A stretch of DNA of 64,000 nucleotides from Micromonospora sp. CP22 (GCF_009712475.1 NZ_VCJO01000004.1:186001-250000), one strand, 5' to 3'. Positions 48,377 to 58,017 are shown, numbered from the stretch's first letter. Notes: generated by a model not told the origin, from the letters alone. Numbers and translations are program-made.

Positions 48377-49909
48377 ATGCACGAACAGGGAATCGGTGCC
48401 TGGTTGGCCAAGCGCCGGCTCAAATCCCCCGACAAGGTCGCCCTCGTCCACGGCGAGGACGCCACGGTGACGTACCGCCAGTTCGCCGACGGCGCGGACC
48501 GGGTCACCGCGCTGCTGCGGAGCCTCGGCGTCGGCAAGGGCGACGCGGTGGCCTACCTGGGCGAGAACAGCCCGGACTTCCTCCAGGTGATGTTCGGCGC
48601 GGCCCGGATGGGTGCGGTCTTCGTCCCGGTCAACACCCGGCTGGCGCCGCCCGAGGTCGCCCACGTCCTCACCGACTGCGGTGCGCGGGTGCTGATCCAC
48701 GATGCCGAGTTCACGCCACGGGTGCAGGCCGCCACCGACGCCGGGCCGTCGCCGCACGTCGTCGTCACCGGCGCGGGCACCGCCGACCGGCCGGGCCTGG
48801 CCCACCTGCTGAGCACGGTCGCCGGGGACGACGCGGTCGCCGCCGAGGTGGGCATGGACGACCCGGCCGCGATCATCTACACCTCGGGTACGACCGGCCG
48901 GGCCAAGGGCGCGGTGCTGACCCACGGCAACCTCACCTGGGTCGCGCTCAACTGCGTGGTCGATTACGACGTCGTCTCGACCGACATCGCGCTGATGATC
49001 TCGCCGTTGTTCCACGTCGCGTCCCTCGGCATGGGGGCGCTGCCGGTGATCCTCAAGGGCGCCACGCTCGTGCTGGAGAAGGGCTTCGAGCCGGGTCGGG
49101 CGCTCGCCCAGATCGAACGGCACGGCGTCACCATGCTCAGCGGCGTCCCGACCACCTACCAGTTGATGGCCGACCACCCGAACTGGGCCACCACCGATCT
49201 GTCCACGTTGGCCAAGCTGACCTGTGGTGGTTCGGCCGTGCCCACCCGGATCCTCACCGCCTACGAGGAACGCGGCCTGTCCTTCTCGCAGGGCTACGGC
49301 ATGACGGAGGCGTCGCCGGGCGCGACGTCGCTGCCACCGGCGATGACCCGCGCCAAGCAGGGCAGCGTGGGCCTGCCGCACTTCTTCACCAGCGTGCGGA
49401 TCGCCGACGAACACGGCAAGCCGATCGCCGACGACGGCATCGGCGAGATCCAGATCTGCGGCCCGAACGTCTTCCCCGGTTACCACCTGCTGCCCGAGGC
49501 GACGGCCGACGCGTTCACCGAGGACGGCTGGTTCCGCTCCGGCGACCTCGGCTACCTGGACGCCGACGGCTACCTCTACATCGCGGGCCGACTCAAAGAC
49601 ATGATCATCTCGGGGGGCGAGAACATCTACCCGGCCGAGATCGAAGTCCTGATCGGCGAGATCGACGGGGTGACCGGGGTGGCGGTCATCGGCGTACCGG
49701 ACGAGCAGTGGGGCGAGGTTCCCTGGGCGATCCTGACGGTACGGGAGGGCACGACGATCGACGTGTTCGCCGTGCGGCAGTTCCTCAACGGCAAGGTCGC
49801 CCGCTACAAGCTGCCCAAGAACGTCATCGTCGTCGACGAGCTACCGCGTACCGCGTCGGGCAAGGTGCGCAAGGCCGAGCTGCGGAACCGGTTCGGTGGG
49901 GCCGGGTGA
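48377..49909 (+). CDS. couL: p-hydroxycinnamoyl-CoA synthetase-like acyl-CoA ligase (CouL-like)
   Basis: 510 residues, adenylate-forming ligase. P-loop IIYTSGTTGRAKGAVLTHGN, SGVPTTYQLM, the YGMTEASP motif, GDLGYLDADGY (A8 hinge region) and the final PRTASGKVRK catalytic Lys are all present. It activates p-coumarate, ferulate or caffeate with ATP and CoA. Placed 67 nt after couM. In contrast to the decayed ligase at 30958-31917 this one is intact. Confidence 0.9.
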   Translation: MHEQGIGAWLAKRRLKSPDKVALVHGEDATVTYRQFADGADRVTALLRSLGVGKGDAVAYLGENSPDFLQVMFGAARMGAVFVPVNTRLAPPEVAHVLTDCGARVLIHDAEFTPRVQAATDAGPSPHVVVTGAGTADRPGLAHLLSTVAGDDAVAAEVGMDDPAAIIYTSGTTGRAKGAVLTHGNLTWVALNCVVDYDVVSTDIALMISPLFHVASLGMGALPVILKGATLVLEKGFEPGRALAQIERHGVTMLSGVPTTYQLMADHPNWATTDLSTLAKLTCGGSAVPTRILTAYEERGLSFSQGYGMTEASPGATSLPPAMTRAKQGSVGLPHFFTSVRIADEHGKPIADDGIGEIQICGPNVFPGYHLLPEATADAFTEDGWFRSGDLGYLDADGYLYIAGRLKDMIISGGENIYPAEIEVLIGEIDGVTGVAVIGVPDEQWGEVPWAILTVREGTTIDVFAVRQFLNGKVARYKLPKNVIVVDELPRTASGKVRKAELRNRFGGAG

Positions 49910-49939
49910 CAGCCTGACGCCGGGCGGTCCGGCGCGGCG

Positions 49940-50797
49940 CTACACCTTGCCGGAGCGCCGCCCGGATCGCACCGCGACCCGGGACCCGGCACCGCCCCCG
50001 TTGACGAGCGTGTCGAACTCCTCGGCGGAGGCCGCCGCCAACCGCTCGTGCATCTGCCGGTAGACCTGGGTGGAACGCCCGGCCGGCCACTGCGCGTCCA
50101 TGAACTCACGCGGCAGTCGCGGGTCGGCGCGCAGCAACGCCAGCCAGTCGGCCACCAGCATCGTCCGCAGGGTCAACGCGCTCGACGCCTGGGCCGTGGC
50201 CCCCGGGTCGTCCCACACCTCGATGAACGCCAGGTGCTCACGGCGGATCGCCTCGATGTCCCACGCCGAGCGGACACTGTCGGCGATCGGGAACCCGGCC
50301 ATCTCCCGGGCGTGGAAGGCGATGACCGTCTTGGGGGGAAGGTCCCGGCACAGCGGCTCCAACGACCCGGCGAGCTCCACCTCGCCGGGAGCGAGCCAGA
50401 GCCCGTCGCGCAACGGCGCAAAGCCCTCCCAGGTGAGGGTGGACCGCAACCGGTGCCGCAGGGTCCGCTGCCCCTCCGGGATCGTGAACGTCACGAGGGT
50501 CCACCCGGTGCCCTGTGGATCGAACGGGCGCGGGCCACGCACCCGGGCGGTGGCCTCGCGCAACACCGCCACCCCGTGCTCGGTCAGCGAGAACAGGATC
50601 TCCCGGCCGCTCTTGCTCCGGTCGAGAATGCCGGTCTGCACCAGCCGGTCCAGGGTGGCCCGCGTCGCCGGTGCGGCGACGCCGGCTCCTTCGAGCACCC
50701 CGATCAGGACGCTGGCGCGAATGGGGCCCGGATCATCGTCGACGACGTGCTCACCAAAGAACGCGAGCAACAGTTGCTTCGGCTGACGACTGCGCAC
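49940..50797 (-). CDS. PaaX-family transcriptional regulator
   Basis: 285 residues. PaaX-type winged helix at the start (RQPKQLLLAFFGEHVV, then RASVLIGVLEGAGVAAPATRATLDRLVQTGIL) and a PaaX C-terminal domain with DGLWLAPGEVE. PaaX of Escherichia coli represses phenylacetate genes and senses phenylacetyl-CoA. Here it follows an ABC transporter on the same strand by 37 nt and converges on couL, so it may respond to an aryl-CoA. GTG 50797 has GGAGG 7 nt upstream. Confidence 0.82.
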   Translation of the reverse strand: MRSRQPKQLLLAFFGEHVVDDDPGPIRASVLIGVLEGAGVAAPATRATLDRLVQTGILDRSKSGREILFSLTEHGVAVLREATARVRGPRPFDPQGTGWTLVTFTIPEGQRTLRHRLRSTLTWEGFAPLRDGLWLAPGEVELAGSLEPLCRDLPPKTVIAFHAREMAGFPIADSVRSAWDIEAIRREHLAFIEVWDDPGATAQASSALTLRTMLVADWLALLRADPRLPREFMDAQWPAGRSTQVYRQMHERLAAASAEEFDTLVNGGGAGSRVAVRSGRRSGKV

Positions 50798-50834
50798 AGC
50801 TCTTCCTCCCGGGCGAAACAGCCCCTCGGCACGA

Positions 50835-51635
50835 TCACGGGGCGACGGTCTGCCCGCGCTTCGCCCGCTGGATCTGGTCGTAGACGTGGGTACGCAGCTC
50901 GGTGAAGCGCGGCATCGCCCGGGTGCTGATCTGGTCCCGCTCCGCCGGTAGGTCAACGGTCAGATCCTCCTGCACCCAGGTCGGCGACGCGGACAACACC
51001 AGCACCCGCTCGCCAAGGTAGACGGACTCGTCGATGTCGTGGGTCACGAAGAGGACCGAGATGCCCCGTGTCGTGTGCAGCTCACGGACGAGGTCCTCCA
51101 GGTCCGCGCGGGTCTGCGCGTCGACCGCGGCGAACGGCTCGTCCATGATGAGCACCTCGGGTTGGTACGCGATGGCCCGCGCGATCGCCACCCGTTGCTG
51201 CATACCGCCCGACAGTTGCCACGGGTGGCTGCGTCCCGCGTGGCCCAACCCGACCGCCTCGATGGCGTCGGTGACGAGCTTCTCGCGGGCCGCCCGGGAG
51301 AGTCGCTTGTGGCGCAGCGGCAGCTCCACGTTGCCCCGGACGGTCAGCCACGGGTAGAGGCTGCGGCCGTACTCCTGGAAGACCACGGCCATCGCGGGGC
51401 TCGGCCCGGTCACCGGCTGCCCGTCCATCTCGACCAGGCCGCTGGTGGGTCGCAGCAGGCCGGCGAGGCATTTCAACAGGGTCGTCTTGCCGCAGCCCGA
51501 CGGCCCGACGATGCAGACGAGTTCACCCGAGCGCATGGTGAAGCTGATGTCCCCGATCGCCTCGACGTCGCCGTTCGCGGACTCGTAGACCTTGCGCAGG
51601 TGCTCCACCCGCAGCAGCGTGCTCCGGTCAGGCAC
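50835..51635 (-). CDS. ABC importer ATPase (SsuB/TauB type)
   Basis: 266 residues. Walker A GPSGCGKTT, signature LSGGMQQRVAIARA, Walker B VLIMDEPFAAVD, H-loop FVTHDIDE. Belongs to the nitrate/sulfonate/taurine group; the EAVYLADRVLVLS-type end is present as ESVYLGERVLVLS. Works with the two permeases and binding lipoprotein upstream. GTG 51635 overlaps the permease stop by 8 nt and has GGAGG close by. Confidence 0.92.
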   Translation of the reverse strand: MPDRSTLLRVEHLRKVYESANGDVEAIGDISFTMRSGELVCIVGPSGCGKTTLLKCLAGLLRPTSGLVEMDGQPVTGPSPAMAVVFQEYGRSLYPWLTVRGNVELPLRHKRLSRAAREKLVTDAIEAVGLGHAGRSHPWQLSGGMQQRVAIARAIAYQPEVLIMDEPFAAVDAQTRADLEDLVRELHTTRGISVLFVTHDIDESVYLGERVLVLSASPTWVQEDLTVDLPAERDQISTRAMPRFTELRTHVYDQIQRAKRGQTVAP

Positions 51636-52452
51636 GATTGACCTCCCTGATTCCGTGGTACCAGCGCAGCACCCGTCGCTCGACGACACCGAAGGTCGCG
51701 GCGAGGAGAACGCCGACGAGGCCGAGCAGGAGAATGCCGCTCCACATCTCGGCGATGAGGTAGTTACGTTGGAAGTAGGCGATCCGGTAGCCCAGACCGG
51801 CGGACGAGGCGAACATCTCCGAGATGACCATCAGGATCAGCGCGACCGAGAGCCCCTGCCGCACTCCGGTCATGATCCGCGGGCTGGCCGCCGGGAGCAC
51901 CAGGAACCAGAGCCGCTCCCACCAGGTGATCTGGAACGAGTCGGCGGTCTCGGACATCACGCTGTCGGTGGACCGGACCCCGTCGATCGTGTTCAACAGG
52001 ATGGGCCAGACCGCGCCGAAGACGATGACGGCCACCTTCATCGTGTCGGTGATGCCCAGCAGCAGCATCATCACCGGGATCAACACCGGCGGTGGGATGG
52101 CGCGGAAGAACTCCAGCAACGGTTCGAGCAGTTCGCGTAGCCATTGGAACAGCCCGATGAGCGTGCCGGCGGCGACCCCGACCACGATCGAGGCGGCGAT
52201 GCCGAGGGCGAGCCGGTAGAGGCTCGGCAACACGTCGTCGACGAACGCGGGGCCGATCCAGGTCTCCCGGAAGGCCTCCAGGATGGTGAGCGGGCCGGGG
52301 AAGAAGCGGTTGGTCGACGAGGTCGACGCCACTGCCCAGATCACCAGCAGCAGGAAGGGCAGCCCGAGCGAGTAGAGGAAGCCGGCGGCGACGCGACGCC
52401 CGAGGGCGCGACCGCGCGACCGGTTGGCGATCCGTGCGGTGTGGCCGGTCAC
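51628..52452 (-). CDS. ABC importer permease (SsuC-like), second
   Basis: 274 residues, about six membrane helices. Binding-protein-dependent coupling loop near ETADSFQITWWERLWFLVLPAASPRIMTG. First hydrophobic helix GLPFLLLVIWAVAS. One of two different permeases forming the channel, as in heterodimeric SsuC-type importers. Overlaps the other permease by 4 nt (ATGA). Confidence 0.9.
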   Translation of the reverse strand: MTGHTARIANRSRGRALGRRVAAGFLYSLGLPFLLLVIWAVASTSSTNRFFPGPLTILEAFRETWIGPAFVDDVLPSLYRLALGIAASIVVGVAAGTLIGLFQWLRELLEPLLEFFRAIPPPVLIPVMMLLLGITDTMKVAVIVFGAVWPILLNTIDGVRSTDSVMSETADSFQITWWERLWFLVLPAASPRIMTGVRQGLSVALILMVISEMFASSAGLGYRIAYFQRNYLIAEMWSGILLLGLVGVLLAATFGVVERRVLRWYHGIREVNRA

Positions 52453-53249
52453 AGGACCTCCTCTCCGCGTACGGACTGGTGCCAGGACAGCGAGCGCCGC
52501 TCGATGAACCGGAAGACCAGGTTCACCAGGAGCCCGAGCAGTCCGGTGACCACCACGAGGGCGTACAGCCCGACGGCGTCACCGGCGGAGCGGGACAGCT
52601 CGATCATGCGTCCCAGGCCGGGATTGCCGATCACCATCTCGGCGGTGATGGCGAGGATGAGGGCGACCGCCGCGGCGAGCCGGACACCCGTCATGAGGTA
52701 CGGCAGGGCGGTCGGCAGCACCAGGTGCGACAACCGTTCCCGGCGGGTGAGTCCGAAACTGCGGGCGGTGTCTCGGGCTACCGAGTCGACGTCGGCGACG
52801 CCGTAGATCACCTGCACGAACACCTGCCAGAACGACGCGTAGATGATGATGAGGAGCGCGGCCTGCATCCGGATGCCGAACACCAGCACGGCGAGCGGGA
52901 TGAGCGCCACTGAGGGGATGGGCCGCAGGAATTCCACCACCGTGTGGGTGGCGCGGCGCAGGAAGGGCACCAGCCCGACGATCGTGCCGAGGACGACCGC
53001 GGCGAGAGTGGCCACGGTCAGCCCGATCGCCCAGGAGGTCATGGTGTGCCCGAGCCGACGCCAGAAGGCGAGGTCGCGAAGCTCCTCGGCGAGCCGGGCG
53101 AGCACGTCTGTGACGTACGGCAGGTACTCCGAGTTGACCAGGCCCAGCGTCGGGATCAGCTGCCAGACGACGAGGAACCCGGTCAGCCCGACGACGCCCA
53201 GCAGCACCTTGCGTAGCGAACGGGGACGCCGGATGGACAAGACGTGCAT
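52449..53249 (-). CDS. ABC importer permease (SsuC-like), first
   Basis: 266 residues, six membrane helices. Coupling loop DTARSFGLTRRERLSHLVLPTALPYLMTG. Start helix LLGVVGLTGFLVVWQL. Distinct in sequence from the other permease (about a quarter of positions match by eye), so a heterodimer. Preceded by the substrate-binding gene by 66 nt. Confidence 0.9.
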   Translation of the reverse strand: MHVLSIRRPRSLRKVLLGVVGLTGFLVVWQLIPTLGLVNSEYLPYVTDVLARLAEELRDLAFWRRLGHTMTSWAIGLTVATLAAVVLGTIVGLVPFLRRATHTVVEFLRPIPSVALIPLAVLVFGIRMQAALLIIIYASFWQVFVQVIYGVADVDSVARDTARSFGLTRRERLSHLVLPTALPYLMTGVRLAAAVALILAITAEMVIGNPGLGRMIELSRSAGDAVGLYALVVVTGLLGLLVNLVFRFIERRSLSWHQSVRGEEVL

Positions 53250-53315
53250 GTTGCTCCCGTGGTCGGCGGCGACGCCCTTCCCGGTCGGTCACCGGGAAGG
53301 GCGGGACCGCGCCGG

Positions 53316-54287
53316 CTACTGCTGTTGGATGAGGCGATCGAAGTTGGGCTGCTGGTCGAGCACCTGGTACTTGCTGGCGAGCGTGGCCAGCGACTCCAGG
53401 CTCGCCCGGTCCAGCTCCCAGCTGAACCGGGGCAGCTTCACCGAGTCCGCGACCGCCTCCGGGAGTTCCAGGTTGTCCTTGATCGCCTGACGGACGGCCG
53501 CCTCGTTGGCGGAGTCCTCCGCCCAGGCGAGCGTCTCCTTCATCGCCGCCGTGAAGTCGGCGATCAGCTTGGCGTCGGAGTCCAGCCGCTCCTTGGTCGC
53601 GATGGTGGTCAGCGTCGCGAGCCCGGGAGCGACCGCCTGGTAGGGCGCGACGATGAAGGTGTCACCACGATTGCGCAGCTGGGTGACGAAGGGCTCCGGC
53701 ACCCAGGCGGCGTCGATGTTGTCGGCTTCGAGTTGGGCCGGGACGTCGGGGAAGGCGACCTCGACGAACTTGATGCTCTTGGGGTCACCACCGTCCTTCT
53801 CCACCGCAGCCATGATCGTCACATCGCCGGCCGCGCCCAGGCTGTTGACCGACACCCGCTTGCCGGCGAGCTCCGCCGGCCTGGTGATGCCCGACTTGGC
53901 CGAGGCCACGACGGCGTTGATGTCGTCGCCCTCGGCGTAGGACGACGCGTAGTTGCCGATCATCACAACGCCGAGGTCCTGCAGGTCGGCCCGGAACGGG
54001 CCGAACGGCTGACCGATGGCGAAGTCGATGTCACCGTTGATGAGCGCCGGGATGGCCTGGGCGCCACCCTGGGCGGGCAGCACCTCGACGGTGAGCCCGT
54101 GCTTGGCGAAGATGCCGGCCTTCATCCCGCCCCACAACGCGGCGGTCTCGGTGATGGGCAGTGCCGCGACGCGAACCTGGCGCAGTTCGCCGCTGCTCTC
54201 GTCCGAGGGGGTGGCATCCGAGTCCGTACATCCGGCGAGCGCGACCGCGAGACCCGCGATCAGCCCGAGCGTGAATACCTTCTTCAT
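53316..54287 (-). CDS. ABC importer substrate-binding lipoprotein (NMT1/SsuA-like)
   Basis: 323 residues. Lipoprotein signal MKKVFTLGLIAGLAVALAGC (lipobox LAGC) and a periplasmic-binding fold with ETAALWGGMKAGIFAKHGL, GGAQAIPALINGDIDFAIGQ, AELAGKRVSVNSLGA and AAWVPEPFVTQLR. Homologues bind nitrate, sulfonates, taurine, thiamine precursors or aromatics. Context (cou and PaaX genes) makes an aromatic acid a fair guess. ATG 54287 follows GGAAGGG. Confidence 0.9.
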   Translation of the reverse strand: MKKVFTLGLIAGLAVALAGCTDSDATPSDESSGELRQVRVAALPITETAALWGGMKAGIFAKHGLTVEVLPAQGGAQAIPALINGDIDFAIGQPFGPFRADLQDLGVVMIGNYASSYAEGDDINAVVASAKSGITRPAELAGKRVSVNSLGAAGDVTIMAAVEKDGGDPKSIKFVEVAFPDVPAQLEADNIDAAWVPEPFVTQLRNRGDTFIVAPYQAVAPGLATLTTIATKERLDSDAKLIADFTAAMKETLAWAEDSANEAAVRQAIKDNLELPEAVADSVKLPRFSWELDRASLESLATLASKYQVLDQQPNFDRLIQQQ

Positions 54288-54471
54288 CGACAAGGCCCTT
54301 CCTGGGCGGGGGTGGTGGGTGCGTGAACACCGACAGGTGCCTTGGGACCTGCGGCCGGTGCATGTGAGTGAGATCACCCGGCCGTGTTGGCCATCGTCGG
54401 CCACCGTCCCGCAAATGTCAAGAAATTCTGACGCCCGTCAAGGATCGTTTAAATATCGGTTTCGAAGGTGG

Positions 54472-57243
54472 TCAGCCCAGCGCTCGGACCAGCTCAGTGC
54501 GGGAGCGGATGCCCAGCCGGTGGTAGATGTTGCGCAGGTGGTGGTCCACCGTCCGGGTGGACAGGAACATCTGGGTGGCGACCTCCCGGTTGGTGGCGCC
54601 GGAGGCGACCAGGCGGGCGATGCGCAGCTGTTGACCGGTGAGCAACCGCACGGCGTGCGGGTCCGGCGCGCCGACGGACTCCCCCGCCGCCCGCAGCTCC
54701 ACGGTGGCCTGCCGCGCCCAGCTCTGCGCACCGAGCAGGGTGAAGTCCTGCCAGGCCCGGTGCAGATGACCGCGCGCCTCGCGGGGGCGGCGAGCGCGGC
54801 GGAGTTCCCGACCGAACAGCAACTCGGTACGCGCCCGTTCGAAGGTCGCCGCGTCGGAGGGGTGCAGGGACAGCGCCCTACGGAACTGCTGCTCGGCCTC
54901 GGCGCTACCGCGCGGGGCGAGCAGGGCGTGGCAGCGGGCCGACAGGGCCCGACGCAGCGGGCTGGCGGTACTGCCGGCCCAGTGGTCGAAGACGGCGAGC
55001 GCGGTGCGGGCCCGAGCCGGCCGACCGTCGTACGCGGCGGCCTCGACCAGGTGCGGTGTGGCCATCACCTGCACCAGGACCTGGCCGCGCCCGGTGCCGG
55101 AGCGGGCCAGCGCGGCCAGCCGGTCCGCCGCGTCGGCGTACCTGGCGTCGACCAGGTCCAGCAAGGCCAGAGCCCACTGGGCGAGGGCGTGCGACCGGCT
55201 GCCCGGTACGGCGGCGTCGCCCAGCTCGGCGACGTACGCGAGGCTGGCCTCGCGGTCGGCCCGGACCGCCGCGAGCACGGCGAGCAGGCCCAGGTGCACG
55301 CCGGCACTGGTGTGCTGGCCGGCGGCCCGCGCCACCCGTAACCCCTCGCGGCAGCTCCTCGTCGCGGCGTCGTGCCGGCCCAGCCAGTACTCGCTCATCG
55401 CGCGCAGTTCCAGCGCCCTGGGCAGCAGGGACACCTCGCCCCGGTCGGTCGCCAGGTCGATGGCGCGGTCGGCGAGCCGGTACGCCGCGGCGTCCACCGC
55501 CACCAGCAGACCGGCCACGGCCGCACCGGTCAGCGCGGTCGGGGTCAACGCGGCGTCGGGCAGCCGTCCCCCGAGCACCACCGCCCGGCGCAGCAGCGGG
55601 CCACCGTCGGCGTGCTCGCCGCGCAGCGTGGCGGCGACCCCGGCGACCAGGCTGGTCAGCAGGTCCACCCACGGCGGATCCCCGGCGCGGCGAAGCGCGG
55701 CCATCCGGCGGGCCACCTCCGCATAGCGGTACTGGTCGCCGGAGAAGCAGACGGCCTCACCCGCCCGCACCAGCGCGACCAGCGCCGACTCGCGGTCGAC
55801 CTCGGCCAGCGCGGTCGCGGCGGCCAGCAGGGTGGGTAGGGCGGCCGACGCCGAGCCGCACCGCAGTCGCATCTCGCCGCGCAGCATGTCGGCGAGACCG
55901 CCGACGGCGGTGTCCGGCAGACCCGCGACGCGATGCAGCAACGCCTGGGCCCGGTCGGGCTCCCCCGCCTGCCAGGCGTAGCGGGCGGCGGCGACCTGCC
56001 GCCGGGCCGCGAGCCCCGGGTCGTCGCTGAGTTCGGCGGCCCGGGTCAACACCGTCGCGGCGGCCGACCGGTCCGCGTCGTCGCCCACCGCCTCCTCCAG
56101 CTCCGCCGCCAGCGCCGGGGCCGGTCCGTCGGTCGCCGCGGCCAGGTGCAGCGCCCGACGCAGCCGGGCCCCGGTGCCGTCCAGGGTGGCGGCGAGCAGC
56201 AGATGTGCGTCACGACGCGCGGCCGGGGAGGCGATGGCCTCGACCATCGTCCGGGCAAGCGGCCGGGGAAAGACAGCGCCACCCCGGGCGGTGAGCCGGA
56301 TCAGGCCGGCGGCCTCGGCCGGGGCGAGCGCCGCGAGGCTGTCACCCCCCGCGCGCAGCGCCCGGCCCAGCGTCACCGGGTCCACGGCGTACCCCTGGGC
56401 CGTGGGCGTCGGGGCCGCGAGCGCGGCCAGCAGCAACGCGCGCCGCGTCTCGGCGGACAGCCGGGACAGCAGGACGCGGTACGCCCGGCCCAGGCCGCCG
56501 TCGGCGGGCGGTGCCGTGGGCAGGGGTTCCGCACCGTGCCACTGGTCGGGCGTCAGCGAGTCGGCGAGATCGACGAGCGCCTGCGGGTTGCCGGCGGCCA
56601 GGGCGCTCAGCGTCGCCAGCACCGGTGCGGGCGGCGGCGGCCCCGGGCGGCACTCGGTCAGCAGGGCCTGACCGTCCGAGGCGTCCAGCGGCAGCAGCCG
56701 GCGGCTGGGGATCGCGTCCGCGCCGCTGTCACTGCCGGCGGTGAGCAGCAAGACGACGGGCAGGTGCGACAGCCGCCGGGCCACGAAGGTCAGCAACCGC
56801 GCGGTCGGGGCGTCTCCCGCGTCGAGGTCGTCCATGGTGCACAGCAGCGGGCCGTCGTGCGCGGCCTCGGCGAGCAGCCCGAGAACGGCATGGGAGAGCA
56901 GCAACTGGTCCTGGTCCGGGCAGCCCTCGCCGGCCACGGCACGACGGAGCACCTGCCGTTGTCGGTCGGACAGCGCACCGGTGCGGTCGAGCACGGGGGC
57001 GAGCAGCCGCTGCACTCCCGCGTAGGGCAGCATCGCCTCGTCGGGCAGACCGGCGGCGGCGAGCAGCCGGCGACCCCCCGCGTGCCGGTGGGCGTACGCC
57101 AGCAGCGCACTGCGCCCGGAGCCGGGCTCACCGTGCAGCAGCAGCGCCTTCCCGGCCGGTGCGGCGAGCAAGGTTCGGATCTCCCGGCACTCCGCCTGCC
57201 GGCCCCGCAGCACAGCTTTTTGCACCGTCGATGCATGAACCAT
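54472..57243 (-). CDS. Large LuxR-family ATPase regulator (LAL/MalT-like)
   Basis: About 923 residues. N-terminal AAA-type ATPase: GEPGSGRSALLAYAH, where the P-loop lysine is replaced by Arg, and a Walker B-like TMDDLDAGD. A long helical TPR-like region follows. C-terminal LuxR helix-turn-helix: LLTGQQLRIARLVASGATNREVATQMFLSTRTVDHHLRN split here for length. LALs are activators in actinomycetes. ATG 57243 sits inside a palindrome at 57229-57249; ATG 57264 is alternative. Gene order shows no clear target nearby; the SsuABC-type operon is the closest. Confidence 0.85.
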   Translation of the reverse strand: MVHASTVQKAVLRGRQAECREIRTLLAAPAGKALLLHGEPGSGRSALLAYAHRHAGGRRLLAAAGLPDEAMLPYAGVQRLLAPVLDRTGALSDRQRQVLRRAVAGEGCPDQDQLLLSHAVLGLLAEAAHDGPLLCTMDDLDAGDAPTARLLTFVARRLSHLPVVLLLTAGSDSGADAIPSRRLLPLDASDGQALLTECRPGPPPPAPVLATLSALAAGNPQALVDLADSLTPDQWHGAEPLPTAPPADGGLGRAYRVLLSRLSAETRRALLLAALAAPTPTAQGYAVDPVTLGRALRAGGDSLAALAPAEAAGLIRLTARGGAVFPRPLARTMVEAIASPAARRDAHLLLAATLDGTGARLRRALHLAAATDGPAPALAAELEEAVGDDADRSAAATVLTRAAELSDDPGLAARRQVAAARYAWQAGEPDRAQALLHRVAGLPDTAVGGLADMLRGEMRLRCGSASAALPTLLAAATALAEVDRESALVALVRAGEAVCFSGDQYRYAEVARRMAALRRAGDPPWVDLLTSLVAGVAATLRGEHADGGPLLRRAVVLGGRLPDAALTPTALTGAAVAGLLVAVDAAAYRLADRAIDLATDRGEVSLLPRALELRAMSEYWLGRHDAATRSCREGLRVARAAGQHTSAGVHLGLLAVLAAVRADREASLAYVAELGDAAVPGSRSHALAQWALALLDLVDARYADAADRLAALARSGTGRGQVLVQVMATPHLVEAAAYDGRPARARTALAVFDHWAGSTASPLRRALSARCHALLAPRGSAEAEQQFRRALSLHPSDAATFERARTELLFGRELRRARRPREARGHLHRAWQDFTLLGAQSWARQATVELRAAGESVGAPDPHAVRLLTGQQLRIARLVASGATNREVATQMFLSTRTVDHHLRNIYHRLGIRSRTELVRALG

Positions 57244-57249
57244 ACATCG
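57229..57249. promoter_or_regulatory. Palindrome over the LuxR regulator start codon
   Basis: CGATGCATG (57229-57237) and CATACATCG (57241-57249) with a 3-nt centre, 8 of 9 pairs. It covers ATG 57243. Could be an autoregulatory operator. Confidence 0.4.
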
Positions 57250-57315
57250 AGTCTCGCCTATCATCCGGCGCTTGGAAAGGGGTGAATATCGGGTGACCGG
57301 CGCCGACGGCGCGGG

Positions 57316-57927
57316 TCAGCGGTCGGTCGCCTCGGCCAGCAACGCGCCGACGGTGCGGGTCATCACCGCCCGCGCGGCGTCGACACCCAACCCGAGGCTG
57401 TCCCGCAGGGTCGACCACGCCGGCCAGGTGCTCGCCGCCACGATCGCGTGGACCACCTGCTCCCGCGCCGTCCCGGCGCGGTCCAACTCCTCGGCGAACA
57501 ACTGCTCGATCTCGTCGCGCACCCGGGCGATGTGCTTGAGCCGGTTGCGGCGCAGCTGCGCGGAGACCGGTTCGCGCATCTGCGCGGCCCGCGCCGACGG
57601 CGCGATCAGTTGCAGCAGCTTCGCCCGCTGTCGGCAGAACGCGTCGACCCGTTTGGCCAGCGGCAACGCGGTCGAGATGGGCCGCCACGCGGCGTCCTGC
57701 TGGCGCAGCAGCTCCGCGCCGCTGGCCTCGAAGAGCGTCTCCATGTCCTTGAAGTTCGTCCAGAGCGTACGCAGGGAGATGCCGGCCCGCTCGGCGATGC
57801 GCTCACCGGTCGGACGTAGGTCGCCCTCGGAGATGAGCGCGAGATGCGCCTCGACGATCGCCGCCCGGGTGCGCTCGGCCCGGGCAGTTCGCCCATCGAC
57901 CCGACCGGCCGCCTCCGCACTGACCAT
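57316..57927 (-). CDS. TetR-family regulator
   Basis: 203 residues. TetR helix-turn-helix near RAAIVEAHLALISEGDLRPTGERIAERAGISLRTLWTNF. Ligand-binding helices follow with no clear subgroup. It lies after the liv transporter on the same strand, separated by a strong hairpin, so it has its own promoter. A perfect palindrome at 62956-62970 upstream of livG is a candidate target, but the pairing is unproven. Confidence 0.85.
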   Translation of the reverse strand: MVSAEAAGRVDGRTARAERTRAAIVEAHLALISEGDLRPTGERIAERAGISLRTLWTNFKDMETLFEASGAELLRQQDAAWRPISTALPLAKRVDAFCRQRAKLLQLIAPSARAAQMREPVSAQLRRNRLKHIARVRDEIEQLFAEELDRAGTAREQVVHAIVAASTWPAWSTLRDSLGLGVDAARAVMTRTVGALLAEATDR

Positions 57928-58017
57928 CCCGGCTGTCCCCTCACCCTGGGTTGCGTTCCGTGCGAGCCCGAGTCTAGGCCGCGTCCGCCGACGGGACGGA
58001 CACGGACGTCGGCCCGC

